Part shown: positions 40,586-50,527 of the stretch, one piece after another | Layout: every line of letters starts with the position of its first letter | Position numbering within the stretch: position 1 is the first letter of the stretch | Assembly (NCBI RefSeq): GCF_013415325.1 | Contig: NZ_JACBYE010000029.1 | Coordinates: 1 to 51,332 of the forward strand | Direction of reading: 5' to 3' | Source of the DNA: Sanguibacter inulinus | GTDB taxonomy: Bacteria; Actinomycetota; Actinomycetes; Actinomycetales; Cellulomonadaceae | DNA: 51,332 nucleotides | The notes under the pieces: model-generated | What the model saw: only the letters and a program-made list of their open reading frames with translations | What the model was told of the DNA's origin: nothing | Databases searched by the model: none | Made by a program: the position numbers and the translations under genes

Positions 40586-41952
40586 GCGCCGACCATGCTC
40601 TGGCCGCAGACGCGGAGCACCGTGCCGTTGATCCCGCCGGCGGCTGGGCTCGCGAGGAAGGCCACGGCCTCGGCGACGTCGATCGGCAGGCCGCCCTGCT
40701 GCACGGAGCTGAGTCGCCGTGCGACCTCGCGGGTCGCGAAGGGCATCCGTGCGGTCATCTCGGTCTCGATGAACCCCGGCGCGACGGCGTTCGCCGTGCC
40801 GTCGACCTTCGCCATGAGCTTCCCCGTCGGACGCACCATGCCGATCACCCCGGCCTTGGACGCCGCGTAGTTCGTCTGCCCCCGGTTCCCCGCGATGCCG
40901 CTCGTCGACGCGAGCGAGATGATCCGCGGTGCGTCCACGAAGGCGGGAGAGCGCATGAGGGTGTCGTTGATGCGCAGCTGCGCGGCGATGTTCACCGCGA
41001 GGACCGCGTCCCACTTCTCGGGGGTCATGTTGGCCAGCAGCTTGTCGCGCGTGATCCCCGCGTTGTGGACCACGATGTCGATGCTCCCGTGCCGCGAGAC
41101 GGCGTGCTCGATGATCTTCTCACCCGCGTCCGGCGCGGTGATGTCGAGCTGGAGCGCCGTGCCCTTGATCCGGTTGGCGACCCCTGCGAGGGCCTCACCG
41201 GCGGCAGGGACATCGACCACCACGACCCGTGCGCCGTCACGGGCAAGGGTCTCGGCGATCGCTGCACCGATGCCTTGCGCGGCACCCGTGACCACGGCGA
41301 CGCGGCCGTCGAGCGGACGGTCCCAGTCGGAGGAGGAACCAGCCGTCGAGCCGACGGTGAGGGACTGCCCGTCGACGTACGCCGAACGGGCGGACATCAA
41401 GAACCGCAGGGCCGCGCCGACCGACGGCGCGCTGAGGTCGACGTCGTCGGTCAGCACGATGCCGTTGGCTGTCGAGCCGCCGCGGAGCTCCTTCGCGACA
41501 GAGCGGAGCAGCCCGTCGACGCCCTGGCGGGCTGCGGCCACCGCCGGCGCGTCGTCGTCGGTCGCTGCCCGGGAGATCGTCACGACGCGTCCGCCGGGAG
41601 CGAGGGAGCGCAGGGTCGAGGCGAGGTCGAGGGCGGGGCCCGACAGGTCGTCAGGGTGCTCGACCTCGGTCAGCACGAGGACCACAGCACCCCAGCTGAC
41701 GTGCTCGGTGCCTAGGACAGCGCGGTGCACCTCGAGGTCGGGTGCTGCGAAGCCCGTCGACAGCAGCAGCTGCGCGACGATGTCGGAGTCTTCACCGGTC
41801 CCTGTGGTCGACCCGAGCACCAGGACGGGGCCGGCGGTCAGCGTCGCGCCCTCGGTGTACCTGCGCAGGACCGAGGGGCGAGGCAGCCCGAGGGTCTTGG
41901 CGACCTTGCCGCCGATGCCGCCGTTGACGAGGGAGATGTAGCCGTCGCTCAC
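40582..41952 (-). CDS. High-molecular-weight 3-oxoacyl-ACP/CoA reductase (FabG4-like)
   Basis: A 456-aa SDR with an N-terminal flavodoxin-like domain (about 1-205) and a C-terminal catalytic SDR domain. The latter has VVTGAAQGIGAAIAE for NADH binding, VHNAGITRDKLLANM, SLASTSGIAGNRGQTNYAASK with the Ser-Tyr-Lys triad, and PGFIETEM. The size and domain order match mycobacterial FabG4 (454 aa), not the roughly 250-aa FabG. GTG 41952 overlaps the thiolase stop by 4 nt. Confidence 0.92.
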   Translation of the reverse strand: MSDGYISLVNGGIGGKVAKTLGLPRPSVLRRYTEGATLTAGPVLVLGSTTGTGEDSDIVAQLLLSTGFAAPDLEVHRAVLGTEHVSWGAVVLVLTEVEHPDDLSGPALDLASTLRSLAPGGRVVTISRAATDDDAPAVAAARQGVDGLLRSVAKELRGGSTANGIVLTDDVDLSAPSVGAALRFLMSARSAYVDGQSLTVGSTAGSSSDWDRPLDGRVAVVTGAAQGIGAAIAETLARDGARVVVVDVPAAGEALAGVANRIKGTALQLDITAPDAGEKIIEHAVSRHGSIDIVVHNAGITRDKLLANMTPEKWDAVLAVNIAAQLRINDTLMRSPAFVDAPRIISLASTSGIAGNRGQTNYAASKAGVIGMVRPTGKLMAKVDGTANAVAPGFIETEMTARMPFATREVARRLSSVQQGGLPIDVAEAVAFLASPAAGGINGTVLRVCGQSMVGA

Positions 41953-43349
41953 TGGTCTGCTCCGTCCGTCGTGCCTGTGGTGCTGTCGCCCGGGACCGAC
42001 TCGAGCAGTGCTGCGACACCCAGACCGCCCGCCGCGCACACCGAGATGAGCGCGCGGGACACCTGCCCTGTCTCGGCAGCGCGTGCTGCGAGCAGCTTGG
42101 CGGCCGTCGCGACGATGCGTCCGCCTGTCGCGGCGAAGGGGTGGCCTGCGGCGAGCGACGAGCCCGCGACGTTGAGCCGGGTGCGGTCGACGGAGCCGAG
42201 CGCACCGTCGAGGCCGAGCTCGGTCCGGCAGTACTCCTCGTCCTCCCACGCGGCGAGGGTGGTGAGCACGGTCGAGGCGAAGGCCTCGTGGATCTCGACG
42301 AGGTCGATGTCGCCGAGGGTCAGCCCGTTGCGGGCGAGCAAGCGGGGGACAGCGTGCGCTGGGGCCATGAGCAGGCCGTCGTGGCCGTGCACGAAGTCGA
42401 CCGCGGCGGTCTCGGCGTCGACCACCCGGGCGAGGATCGGCAGGTCGTGCTCGTCGGCCCAGTCGCGCGAGGCCACGAGGACCACGGAGGCGCCGTCGGT
42501 CAGGGGTGTCGAGTTGCCCGCGGTCATGGTGGCAGGTGTCGACAGCGAGGTGCCGAAGGCGGGCTTGAGGGAGCCGAGCTTCTCGGCCGACGTGTCGGGC
42601 CGCAGGTTCTGGTCGCGGGTCAGCCCGCGGAACGGGGTGACGAGGTCGTCGAAGAACCCGCCGTCGTAGGCGGCAGCGAGGTTGTGGTGGCTCGCGAGGG
42701 CCACCTCGTCCTGCGCCTCACGGGTGATGCCCCAGCGGGCTGTCGTCAGTGCCTGGTGCTCGCCCATCGACAGGCCTGTGCGTGGCTCGTCGGTGCGCGG
42801 GGGAGCGGGTGCGAGGTCGGAGGGACGGACGGCGGCGAAGGCCTTGAGGCGGGCGCCGAGGGTCTTGGCGTGGGAGGCCTTGAGCAGCGCGTGGCGGAGG
42901 CCCTCGCTCACGGCGATCGGTGCGTCGGAGATCGTGTCCGTGCCACCCACGATCGCCGAGTCGATCTGACCGAGGCGGATCTTGTTGCTCACCGACACGA
43001 CGGCCTCGAGGCCCGTCGCGCAGGCCTGCTGGAGGTCGTAGGCCGGGGTCGTGGGCGCGAGGGCCGAACCCAGGACGCACTCCCGGGTGAGGTTGAAGTC
43101 CTTCGGGTGCTTGAGCACAGAGCCTGCGACGACCTCCCCGATCCGTTCGCCCTGGAGGCCGAAGCGGGCGACCAGGCCGTCGATCGCGGCGGTCAGCATG
43201 TCCTTGTTCCCGACGTCCGCGTACGCCCCGCCCGCTCGTGCGAAGGGGATGCGGTTCCCCCCGACGATCACGGCGTCCGTGAGCGCGCGACGCGCCTCGG
43301 CCTGGGCTGTCGGGCTCTCGCCCTGTCCTGCTGCGGTCCTTCGGGGCAC
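41949..43349 (-). CDS. Acetyl-CoA C-acyltransferase (thiolase, FadA/FadI-like)
   Basis: A 466-aa thiolase. The acyl-accepting Cys is in LQQACATGLEAVV, the catalytic His in EIHEAFAS, the GHPFAATGGR motif follows, and the second Cys is in VCAAGGLGVA. The length fits the FadI/FadA2 type. GTG 43349 is preferred because GAGGAG lies 7 nt upstream; an in-frame GTG at 43445 lies only 2 nt after the -10 box and cannot be a start of that transcript. It is the first gene of the thiolase-FabG4-MaoC operon, a set able to elongate or degrade fatty acyl-CoA. Which direction it runs is unknown. Confidence 0.93.
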   Translation of the reverse strand: MPRRTAAGQGESPTAQAEARRALTDAVIVGGNRIPFARAGGAYADVGNKDMLTAAIDGLVARFGLQGERIGEVVAGSVLKHPKDFNLTRECVLGSALAPTTPAYDLQQACATGLEAVVSVSNKIRLGQIDSAIVGGTDTISDAPIAVSEGLRHALLKASHAKTLGARLKAFAAVRPSDLAPAPPRTDEPRTGLSMGEHQALTTARWGITREAQDEVALASHHNLAAAYDGGFFDDLVTPFRGLTRDQNLRPDTSAEKLGSLKPAFGTSLSTPATMTAGNSTPLTDGASVVLVASRDWADEHDLPILARVVDAETAAVDFVHGHDGLLMAPAHAVPRLLARNGLTLGDIDLVEIHEAFASTVLTTLAAWEDEEYCRTELGLDGALGSVDRTRLNVAGSSLAAGHPFAATGGRIVATAAKLLAARAAETGQVSRALISVCAAGGLGVAALLESVPGDSTTGTTDGADQ

Positions 43350-43447
43350 GTCAGTCTCCTCGCGTCGTCGCTCGGGTCTCGCTCTGGTGCGGCTGGTCTC
43401 CGGCGCCTCGGAGGAGCACCTCGGAGGGCGAAGACTTACCGACACCC

Positions 43448-43463
43448 ACGGTACCTGGTACCG
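43448..43463 (-). promoter_or_regulatory. TetR-type operator overlapping the thiolase promoter
   Basis: CGGTACCTGGTACCG (43449-43463) is a perfect palindrome. On the minus strand TACCGT (43453-43448) overlaps its end as a -10, giving a leader of about 90 nt. It matches the operator in the tetR promoter at 50505-50519 at 13 of 15 positions, and each overlaps a TACCGT -10 in the same register. Confidence 0.8.
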
Positions 43464-43613
43464 GCTCGGTCGACCCGGCGAGAGCGCGGCCTGTGGACGG
43501 ACGCCCTACGCTGACCAGCGGGGACGACCTGGGGTGCGCGCCGGGCTGGGCTGGGAGGGTGCACCTGTGGGTGACCACATCCGCGTCCGGCATCGCGAGT
43601 CCGCCTGCTGGGT

Positions 43614-43641
43614 CCACAGCCCACAGCCCACAGCCCACAGC
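43614..43641. repeat. Heptanucleotide tandem repeat (CCACAGC) x4
   Basis: Four perfect units, 61 nt before the cutC start, in the divergent region between thiolase and cutC. The rest of 43350-43702 holds the operator and no gene that I can support. Confidence 0.85.
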
Positions 43642-43702
43642 GCGTCGTCCCCCGGGCCCGCTGTCCGGTCCTGCCGCCCCACCACCCGAGAAGGAGCGCC
43701 AC

Positions 43703-44464
43703 ATGCCACGCACGCCCGTGCTGGAGATCGCCGTGCAGGACGTCGCCGGCGTCAGGGTCGCCGCCGAGGTCGGCGCTGCCCGCGTCGAGCTGTGCGTCGC
43801 GCTCGGCGCGACAGGCGGGCTCACCCCGAGCGTCGGCCTGGTCGAGGCCGTGGTCGACGCGGCCCGATCGGCTACGCATGCCGACGGCCGCGACCTCCCT
43901 CTCGAGGTCCACACCCTCGTCCGCGCCCGCGCGGGCGGCTTCGTCTACGACGCCGACGAGCTCGGTGTCCACCTGCGCGACGTCCGTGCGCTGGTCGCCG
44001 CAGGAGCGTCGGGGGTCGTCGTCGGTGCGCTCACCCCCGAGGGAGAGGTCGACGCCGAGCAGGTCGCGCGGCTCGTCGAGGCGGCGAGCGGCGCAGAGGT
44101 GACCTTCCACCGGGCGATCGACACCCTCGTCGACCCGCTCGAGGCCGTCGAGACGCTCTGCGGGCTGGATGTCACGAGGATCCTGACCTCGGGCGGCGCC
44201 GAGCGCAGCGTCGACGGTGCTGAGCAGCTGCGTCACATGGTCGACGTCGCGGCGGGCCGCCTGCAGGTGATGGCGGGCGGAGGTGTACGCCCTGTCGACG
44301 TCGCCACCCTGGTGGCCGTCGGCGTCGATGCCGTGCACCTCTCGGCCAAGGGCATCGTGGCGGCGGACGGCGGTGTCGGGGGCGGCGCAGGTGCTGGCGT
44401 CGAGGTGACGGACCCTGCAGTGGCCCGCGCCGCGGCCGACGCGCTCCGCGTCGCGACAGCCTGA
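43703..44464 (+). CDS. cutC: CutC-family copper homeostasis protein
   Basis: A 253-aa cytoplasmic TIM-barrel protein. Family signs are LEIAVQDVAGVRVAAEVGAARVELC, GGLTPSVGLVEAV, VVVGALTPEGEVD, EVTFHRAIDTLVDP, RILTSGG and VMAGGGVRP. The name comes from copper tolerance in E. coli; its biochemical role is debated. ATG 43703 has AGAAGGAG 6 nt upstream. Residues about 220-235 are an Ala/Gly-rich insert near the end. It is not linked to a copper transporter here. Confidence 0.93.
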   Translation: MPRTPVLEIAVQDVAGVRVAAEVGAARVELCVALGATGGLTPSVGLVEAVVDAARSATHADGRDLPLEVHTLVRARAGGFVYDADELGVHLRDVRALVAAGASGVVVGALTPEGEVDAEQVARLVEAASGAEVTFHRAIDTLVDPLEAVETLCGLDVTRILTSGGAERSVDGAEQLRHMVDVAAGRLQVMAGGGVRPVDVATLVAVGVDAVHLSAKGIVAADGGVGGGAGAGVEVTDPAVARAAADALRVATA

Positions 44465-44545
44465 GCCCGACGGCTGGTCAGAGGCTCGGCGGACTCCGAC
44501 CGGGCGGGTGAAGGTCCTAGGCCAGGAGTGTGGCGTGGGTCTCGA

Positions 44546-44575
44546 TTGCGTAACAGTCGGTGAGAGGGTTAGTGT
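44546..44575 (+). promoter_or_regulatory. Promoter of ABC importer operon
   Basis: TTGCGT (44546-44551), 18-nt spacer, TAGTGT (44570-44575), with a leader of about 90 nt. The leader has TTAGGTTCCC and TTACTAAAG, a partial dyad, but no operator can be assigned. Confidence 0.5.
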
Positions 44576-44671
44576 TTTCAGAGTCTGTTCGTTAGGTTCC
44601 CTTACTAAAGCCTCGCAGCAGTTGAGGGGCGAGCGGCGTCGCGGCGTCGCACACGACCGAAGGGATTAACG

Positions 44672-46357
44672 ATGATCCGAACTGAGGGCCTCAGGAGACT
44701 GCTCCCGGCAGTCGCGCTGGCCTCGAGTGTCGCCCTGATCGCCTCGGGGTGCAGCAGCGACTCGGACGGCGGCTCCGGCGGGAGCAGCGGCGAGGAGTCT
44801 GTCCTCAACGTCTGGGCCGGGTCGCAGACCCCGCTCGTGGCGAACTTCAACCCGTACTCCACGGGCATCCAGAACGGGACGCTCGGACCGATCTACGAGC
44901 CCCTCTTCTACTTCAACCGTGCTGCCGCGGGCGACCCGGTCCCGATGCTCGGCATGAGCTACGAGTTCAACGAGGACGGCACCGAGATCACCGTGAAGAC
45001 CCGCGAGGGTGTCACGTGGAACGACGGCACCCCCTTCACGGCGAAGGACGTCGCCTTCACCTGGAACTACGAGCCGGCCAAGCCGCTCGGCCTGATCTCG
45101 GCCGAGGCGACCGACGACACGACGGTCGTCGCGAAGTTCGAGACCGCGCAGTACACCACCGTCGCCGGACTGTTCATGGCCGCTGTCGTCCCTGAGCACA
45201 TCTGGAAGGACAAGACCGTCGAAGAGGCGGGCTCCTGGGCCAACGAAGAGGCTGTCGGCACCGGCCCCTACATGGTCGACTCGACCTCGTCGCAGGCCTT
45301 CACCCTGAAGAAGAACCCTGAGTACTGGCAGGAGGGGAAGCCGACTGTCGAGAAGCTCCGCTACCTCGGCATCAACGACAACAACTCGGCGCAGAGCCTG
45401 CTCACCACCGGCAAGATCGACTGGACCGCGATGTTCATCGCGGACACCGAGCCCGTCACCGCCGACGGTCGCATCTCCATGGTCAACACCCCGCAGGACC
45501 CCACGGTCATCTACACCTGCTCGAACGCCGAGCTCGGGTGCACGGGCCCGCAGACGGACGTCGCCGTCCGCCAGGCGATCAACCTCGTGCTCGACCGCAC
45601 GGAGATCAACTCGAAGGCGTTCTCGGAGAAGGCCGGCATCATCTCGCCGACCTTCGCCCTCATGCCCCGTGACGAGAAGTGGCTCGCCGAGGGGATGCCC
45701 GAGGAGAGCCCGCAGACGGCCGACGCCGCTGCCGCTGAGAAGGTCCTCACCGACGCCGGCTACGCCAAGGGCGGCGACGGCATCTACGCCAAGGACGGCG
45801 AGCGCGTCGCGATGACCCTCGTGTCGATCGACGGCTGGACCGACTACAACAACGCCGCCAAGCTCATCGCCGAGCAGGCTGCTGCCGCAGGTATCGAGAT
45901 CACGGCGTCGACGGCCTCGCAGGCCGAGGTCGACGAGCAGAAGACCTCGGGCAGCTTCCAGCTCATGGTGCACGGCATGAACGGCACCAACGTCGCGGAC
46001 CCGTACCAGATCTACCTGGACTGGTTCACGACCGACAAGACCCAGCCCGTGGGGACCACGGTCCCGCAGGGTGACTGGAACTTCTCGAGGTTCAGCAACC
46101 CCGACGTCGACGCGGCTGTCGTGGCCGCTGCGGCCACGGACGACGACGCCACTCGCCTGGAGCAGTACACGATCATCCAGGACGCGATCGTCACCGACCT
46201 GCCGTACATCCCGCTGGTCATCAACTCGACCATGACCTTCCAGAACGTGAAGGACTTCGCGGGCTGGCCGACGGACGAGGACCTCTACGCCTTCCCGCCG
46301 TCCTGGGGAGCGATGGCCTCGGGTCTCGTCGTCACGAACCTGACGCCGACAGACTGA
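44672..46357 (+). CDS. ABC transporter substrate-binding lipoprotein (family 5)
   Basis: A 561-aa lipoprotein. The signal ends in LIASGCSSDSDGG, with lipidated Cys27. Family 5 features are NFNPYSTGIQNGTLGPIYEPLFYFN, GVTWNDGTPFTAKDVAFTW, GTGPYMVDS, and RQAINLVLDR. It captures peptides, or in some actinobacteria and thermophiles oligosaccharides, and hands them to the permeases downstream. The C-terminal FPPSWGAMASGLVVTN resembles sugar-binding members, but the substrate is not certain. ATG 44672 has AAGGGATTAACG just before it. Confidence 0.92.
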   Translation: MIRTEGLRRLLPAVALASSVALIASGCSSDSDGGSGGSSGEESVLNVWAGSQTPLVANFNPYSTGIQNGTLGPIYEPLFYFNRAAAGDPVPMLGMSYEFNEDGTEITVKTREGVTWNDGTPFTAKDVAFTWNYEPAKPLGLISAEATDDTTVVAKFETAQYTTVAGLFMAAVVPEHIWKDKTVEEAGSWANEEAVGTGPYMVDSTSSQAFTLKKNPEYWQEGKPTVEKLRYLGINDNNSAQSLLTTGKIDWTAMFIADTEPVTADGRISMVNTPQDPTVIYTCSNAELGCTGPQTDVAVRQAINLVLDRTEINSKAFSEKAGIISPTFALMPRDEKWLAEGMPEESPQTADAAAAEKVLTDAGYAKGGDGIYAKDGERVAMTLVSIDGWTDYNNAAKLIAEQAAAAGIEITASTASQAEVDEQKTSGSFQLMVHGMNGTNVADPYQIYLDWFTTDKTQPVGTTVPQGDWNFSRFSNPDVDAAVVAAAATDDDATRLEQYTIIQDAIVTDLPYIPLVINSTMTFQNVKDFAGWPTDEDLYAFPPSWGAMASGLVVTNLTPTD

Positions 46358-46387
46358 CCTGAACGACCGAGGAGGAGCTCCGACAGC

Positions 46388-46408
46388 ATGGGAAGTGTTG
46401 AGCAATGA
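46388..46408 (+). CDS. Six-codon leader ORF coupled to the first permease
   Basis: The ORF reads MGSVEQ. AGGAGGAG (46370-46377) is 10 nt upstream of its ATG, whereas the permease ATG at 46405 lacks a good site of its own. The ORF's TGA (46406-46408) overlaps the permease ATG (ATGA). Re-initiation would couple permease synthesis to this mini-ORF. Confidence 0.35.
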   Translation: MGSVEQ

Positions 46409-47400
46409 AATTCTACGTCCGGCGGTTCGCCTTCTACCTAGCAACGCTGTGGTTCGCCGTCACACTCAACTTCGTCCTTCCCAGGCTCTTGCCGGGGGAC
46501 CCCGCGACCATCCTGCTGCAGAAGCTTGCACGGCAGGGCGGCGAGGTCACCCCGGCGATGATCCGGAGCGTGGAGCTCCTCCTCGGCACCTCGGACGGTG
46601 CGTCGCTGTGGTCCCAGTACTGGAGCTACCTCGGCAGCATCCTCCGCGGAGACCTCGGTGTCTCCATCTCGAACTACCCGGAGCAGGTCACCACGCTCAT
46701 CGGCCAGGCGCTGCCCTGGACGCTGGCCCTGGTCGGTCTCGCGACGCTCATCTCCTTCCTCATCGGGATCTTCGTCGGCGCCTACGTCGGCTGGAAGCGC
46801 GGGACGTGGGCCGACCACATCATCCCGGCGACGACCTTCATGCAGTCCGTGCCGTACTTCTGGCTCGCGCTGCTGCTCATCTACATCTTCTCGGTCACCC
46901 TCGGCTGGTTCCCGATCATCGGCGGCTGGGACACCTGGACCTTCGACAACCCTGAGGTGAGCTTCGCCTTCCTCAAGGACGCGATCTGGCACGGGACGCT
47001 CCCGGCGCTGACGATCATCCTCAGCTCGGTCGGCGGCTGGCTGCTCGGCATGCGCAACATGACGGTGTCGACGCTGTCGGAGGACTACATCACCACCGCG
47101 GAGGCCAAGGGGCTGCGCCCGTCGCGCATCTTCATGACCTACGCCGTCCGCAACGCCTCCCTCCCCTCGATCGCCGGGTTCACGATCTCCCTCGGGTTCG
47201 TGGTCGCCGGGTCGATCGTCATGGAGCAGGTGTTCACCTATCCAGGGCTCGGGCGGCTCATGATCCAGGCTGTCCAGGGCAACGACTACGCGCTCATGCA
47301 GGGCGTGTTCCTCGTGATCACGCTCACCGTGCTCGCGGCGAACTTCATCATGGACATGTTCTACGGACTCATCGACCCGAGGGCGCGCAACAATGGCTGA
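46405..47400 (+). CDS. ABC transporter permease (DppB/OppB type)
   Basis: A 331-aa inner-membrane permease with six helices. It has FYVRRFAFYLATLWFAVTLNF at the N terminus, RLLPGDP after it as in OppB, and the EAA loop reading TTAEAKGLRPSRIFMTYAVRNA before the last helices. It is 47 nt after the binding protein, with the leader ORF between. It overlaps the next permease by 8 nt. Confidence 0.95.
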   Translation: MKFYVRRFAFYLATLWFAVTLNFVLPRLLPGDPATILLQKLARQGGEVTPAMIRSVELLLGTSDGASLWSQYWSYLGSILRGDLGVSISNYPEQVTTLIGQALPWTLALVGLATLISFLIGIFVGAYVGWKRGTWADHIIPATTFMQSVPYFWLALLLIYIFSVTLGWFPIIGGWDTWTFDNPEVSFAFLKDAIWHGTLPALTIILSSVGGWLLGMRNMTVSTLSEDYITTAEAKGLRPSRIFMTYAVRNASLPSIAGFTISLGFVVAGSIVMEQVFTYPGLGRLMIQAVQGNDYALMQGVFLVITLTVLAANFIMDMFYGLIDPRARNNG

Positions 47401-48453
47401 CGACATCCGCGAGCAGCAGCTCGCAGCACAGGCGAGCGGTGGCGGGATCGCGCCCGCCCAGATCATCGAAGAGACGCCGACGGCGGTGACCGCTGGGCGG
47501 GTCGAGAAGGTTGGGGCCTGGCGGCGGTTCGGGCAGCTGCTCCGGCGTTCCCCAAAGCTCGCTATCGGTCTCGCGATGGTGATCGCCATCGTGCTCTTCA
47601 CCGTGATCGTCCCGTTCTTCACGGAGTCACCGACGGCACTCGACAACGCCTCGCTCCTGAGGCCAGGCGAGGGCGGTCACCTGCTCGGGACCACGCAGCT
47701 CGGAGCCGACGTCCTGGCCCAGCTCGCGCACGGAGGCCGGAGCTCGTTGCTGATCGGCCTCGGAGCGGGTTTCATCACCGTCGTCCTCTCCGTCTTCTTC
47801 GGTGTCGTGGGTGGTTACCTCGGTGGCTGGACGGACGAGGTCCTCTTCTTCATCAGCAGCATCATGCTCGTGATCCCCGGGCTTCCGCTCCTCATCGTCG
47901 TCTCGTCGTACATCCCTGGACGCAGCATCTGGCTCTTCGCGGTGCTGCTCGGAGTGACGTCTTGGGCCGGTTCTGCCATCGTGCTGAGGAGCCAGGCGCG
48001 CTCCCTTCGCAACCGGGACTATGTCGCTGCAGCCCGGGTGGCTGGCGAGAACCCCTGGCGGATCATCTTCGTCGAGATCATCCCGAACCTCTTGCCGCTC
48101 GCAGCCGCGCAGTTCCTCTTCGCCGTGGTCGCCGCGATCCTCGGTGAGGCAGGCCTGTCCTTCCTCGGTCTCGGCCCGACCGGTGGCGTCACCTGGGGCA
48201 CCATGCTCAACGACGCCCAGCAGGGCGCCGCGCTCACCCGCGGTGCGTGGTGGTGGTTCATCCCGCCGGGCATCCTCATCGCCCTGCTCGGTGGTGCGCT
48301 GTCCCTCGTCAACTTCAGCATCGACGAGATCATCAACCCGAAGCTGCGCACGGGCTCCGCCCAGGCCAAGAGCGTCCGCGAGGCACGCCGCAAGCACAAG
48401 GAGTCGCGCCGTGCGGTTAAGTCCGCCCGCGCCGAGCAGAAGAAGGTGACCTC

Positions 48454-48457
<4 letters not shown>
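47393..48457 (+). CDS. ABC transporter permease (DppC/OppC type)
   Basis: A 354-aa permease. An N-terminal cytoplasmic stretch of about 45 residues precedes the first helix. GTTQLGADVLAQLAHGGRSSLLIG is the DppC signature, and the EAA loop reads YVAAARVAGENPWRIIFVEIIPN. The C-terminal 40 residues are Lys/Arg-rich (RREARRKHKESRRAVKSAR-like) and are not needed by the family. ATG 47393 overlaps the first permease; its TGA overlaps the ATPase GTG. Confidence 0.95.
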
Positions 48458-49343
<886 letters not shown>

Positions 49344-49347
<4 letters not shown>

Positions 49348-50219
49348 CCATGGCATCGCTCGAGGTCAAGCACCTGGTCAAGGACTTCCGTCTGCAGGGC
49401 GGACGCGGCAAGCGCTTCCGCGCCGTCGACGACGTCTCGTTCACGCTCGAGCCCGGCAAGACCATCGCCCTCGTGGGCGAGAGCGGCTCGGGCAAGTCGA
49501 CCATCGCCCGCATGATCGCCAAGCTCGAGACCCCCTCGAGCGGGGAGATCCTGCTCGACGGGAAGGTCAGTGCGACCCGTGGGCGGGGGCTGGCCAGCTA
49601 CAGGCACGACGTGCAGATGGTGTTCCAGGACCCCTTCGCGTCGCTCAACCCCTTCCACACGATCCAGCACCACCTCGAGCGGCCGCTGCGCCTGCACGGG
49701 CGGGTCAAGGGGCAAGCCGAGGCCGACGCCGAGGTCGAGAGGCTGCTCGAGCGCGTGAGCCTCACGCCGGCGTCGGGCTATGCACGCCGCAGCCCGCACG
49801 AGCTGTCGGGCGGTCAGCGTCAGCGCGTGGCCATCGCCCGGGCGCTCGCACCCGGGGCGCGGTTCCTCGTGGCCGACGAGCCCGTCTCGATGCTCGACGT
49901 GTCGATCCGCCTCTCGGTCCTCAACCTGCTGGCCCGCCTGCAGCGCGAGGACAACCTCGGGGTCCTGTACATCACGCACGACCTCGCGACGGCGCGGCAC
50001 TTCTCGGACGAGATCATCGTGCTGTTCAAGGGCAAGATCGTCGAGCGAGGCCCGGCCGACGACGTGATCATGAACCCCCAGCACGAGTACACGAAGCTGC
50101 TGCTCTCGGCGGCGCCGAACCCCGAGAACCACGGCCGGCTGCGCGCCGAGGTGCTCGCGGAGATGTCGCTCGGGCCGCAGGACGCCGGGCGGGACCGCTT
50201 CGGCACGCGCGGGATGTGA
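49344..50219 (+). CDS. ABC transporter ATP-binding protein (OppF/DppF type)
   Basis: A 291-aa ATPase, partner of the preceding one. Walker A is GESGSGKST, the Q-loop is MVFQDPFASLNPF, the signature is ELSGGQRQRVAIARAL, and Walker B is FLVADEPVSMLDVSIR; the switch His is in YITHDLATARHF. The tail (NPQHEYTKLLLSAAPNP) is the OppF ending. GTG 49344 overlaps the upstream stop; an ATG two codons later (49350) is an alternative. It ends the operon. Confidence 0.95.
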
Positions 50220-50329
50220 GCCGGCCTCGGCGTCCCGCCTGCTGACGCAGCGCGAGGCCCAAGGCACGAGAGACCTCTGACCGCAGGTCCGCACACCTCG
50301 GTCAGGTCGCGCCGGACAGACCGGCGGGG

Positions 50330-50368
50330 CGACGACGGCGCGACGGGACACCCGTCGCGCCGTCGTCG
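50330..50368 (+). terminator. Perfect 18-bp hairpin after the ABC importer operon
   Basis: Arms 50330-50347 and 50351-50368 are perfect reverse complements around the loop ACA. It lies about 110 nt past the stop. Nothing else is seen in 50220-50504. Confidence 0.85.
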
Positions 50369-50504
50369 TGCCCGGGGTGGGGTGCGCTGGGTTCTCGGGG
50401 CTCGGGGCTACGGGTTCAGAGCTCTGGGTCGAGAGCCCTGGGTGCGACGGGTGCGAGGACCGCGTGCTGCGTGCACAGCCCGCCGTCCCACTGTCCGCGA
50501 CCGG

Positions 50505-50520
50505 AGGTACCTGATACCGT
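50505..50520 (+). promoter_or_regulatory. TetR autoregulatory operator and -10 box
   Basis: AGGTACCTGATACCG is a near-perfect palindrome with one mismatched pair. TACCGT (50515-50520) overlaps its end and lies 7 nt before the GTG, so the mRNA is leaderless. It matches the thiolase operator at 13 of 15 positions. Confidence 0.8.
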
Positions 50521-50527
50521 CGGTCTC

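Noticed and set aside
43350-43445. In-frame N-terminal extension of the thiolase from GTG 43445
   Set aside because: That codon is only 2 nt past the predicted -10 box, and the GTG at 43349 has a good ribosome-binding site.
44592-44610. Iron-box candidate TTAGGTTCCCTTACTAAAG before the ABC importer
   Set aside because: It keeps only the first half of the DtxR consensus and falls to about 10 of 19 matches, so it is not reported as a site.
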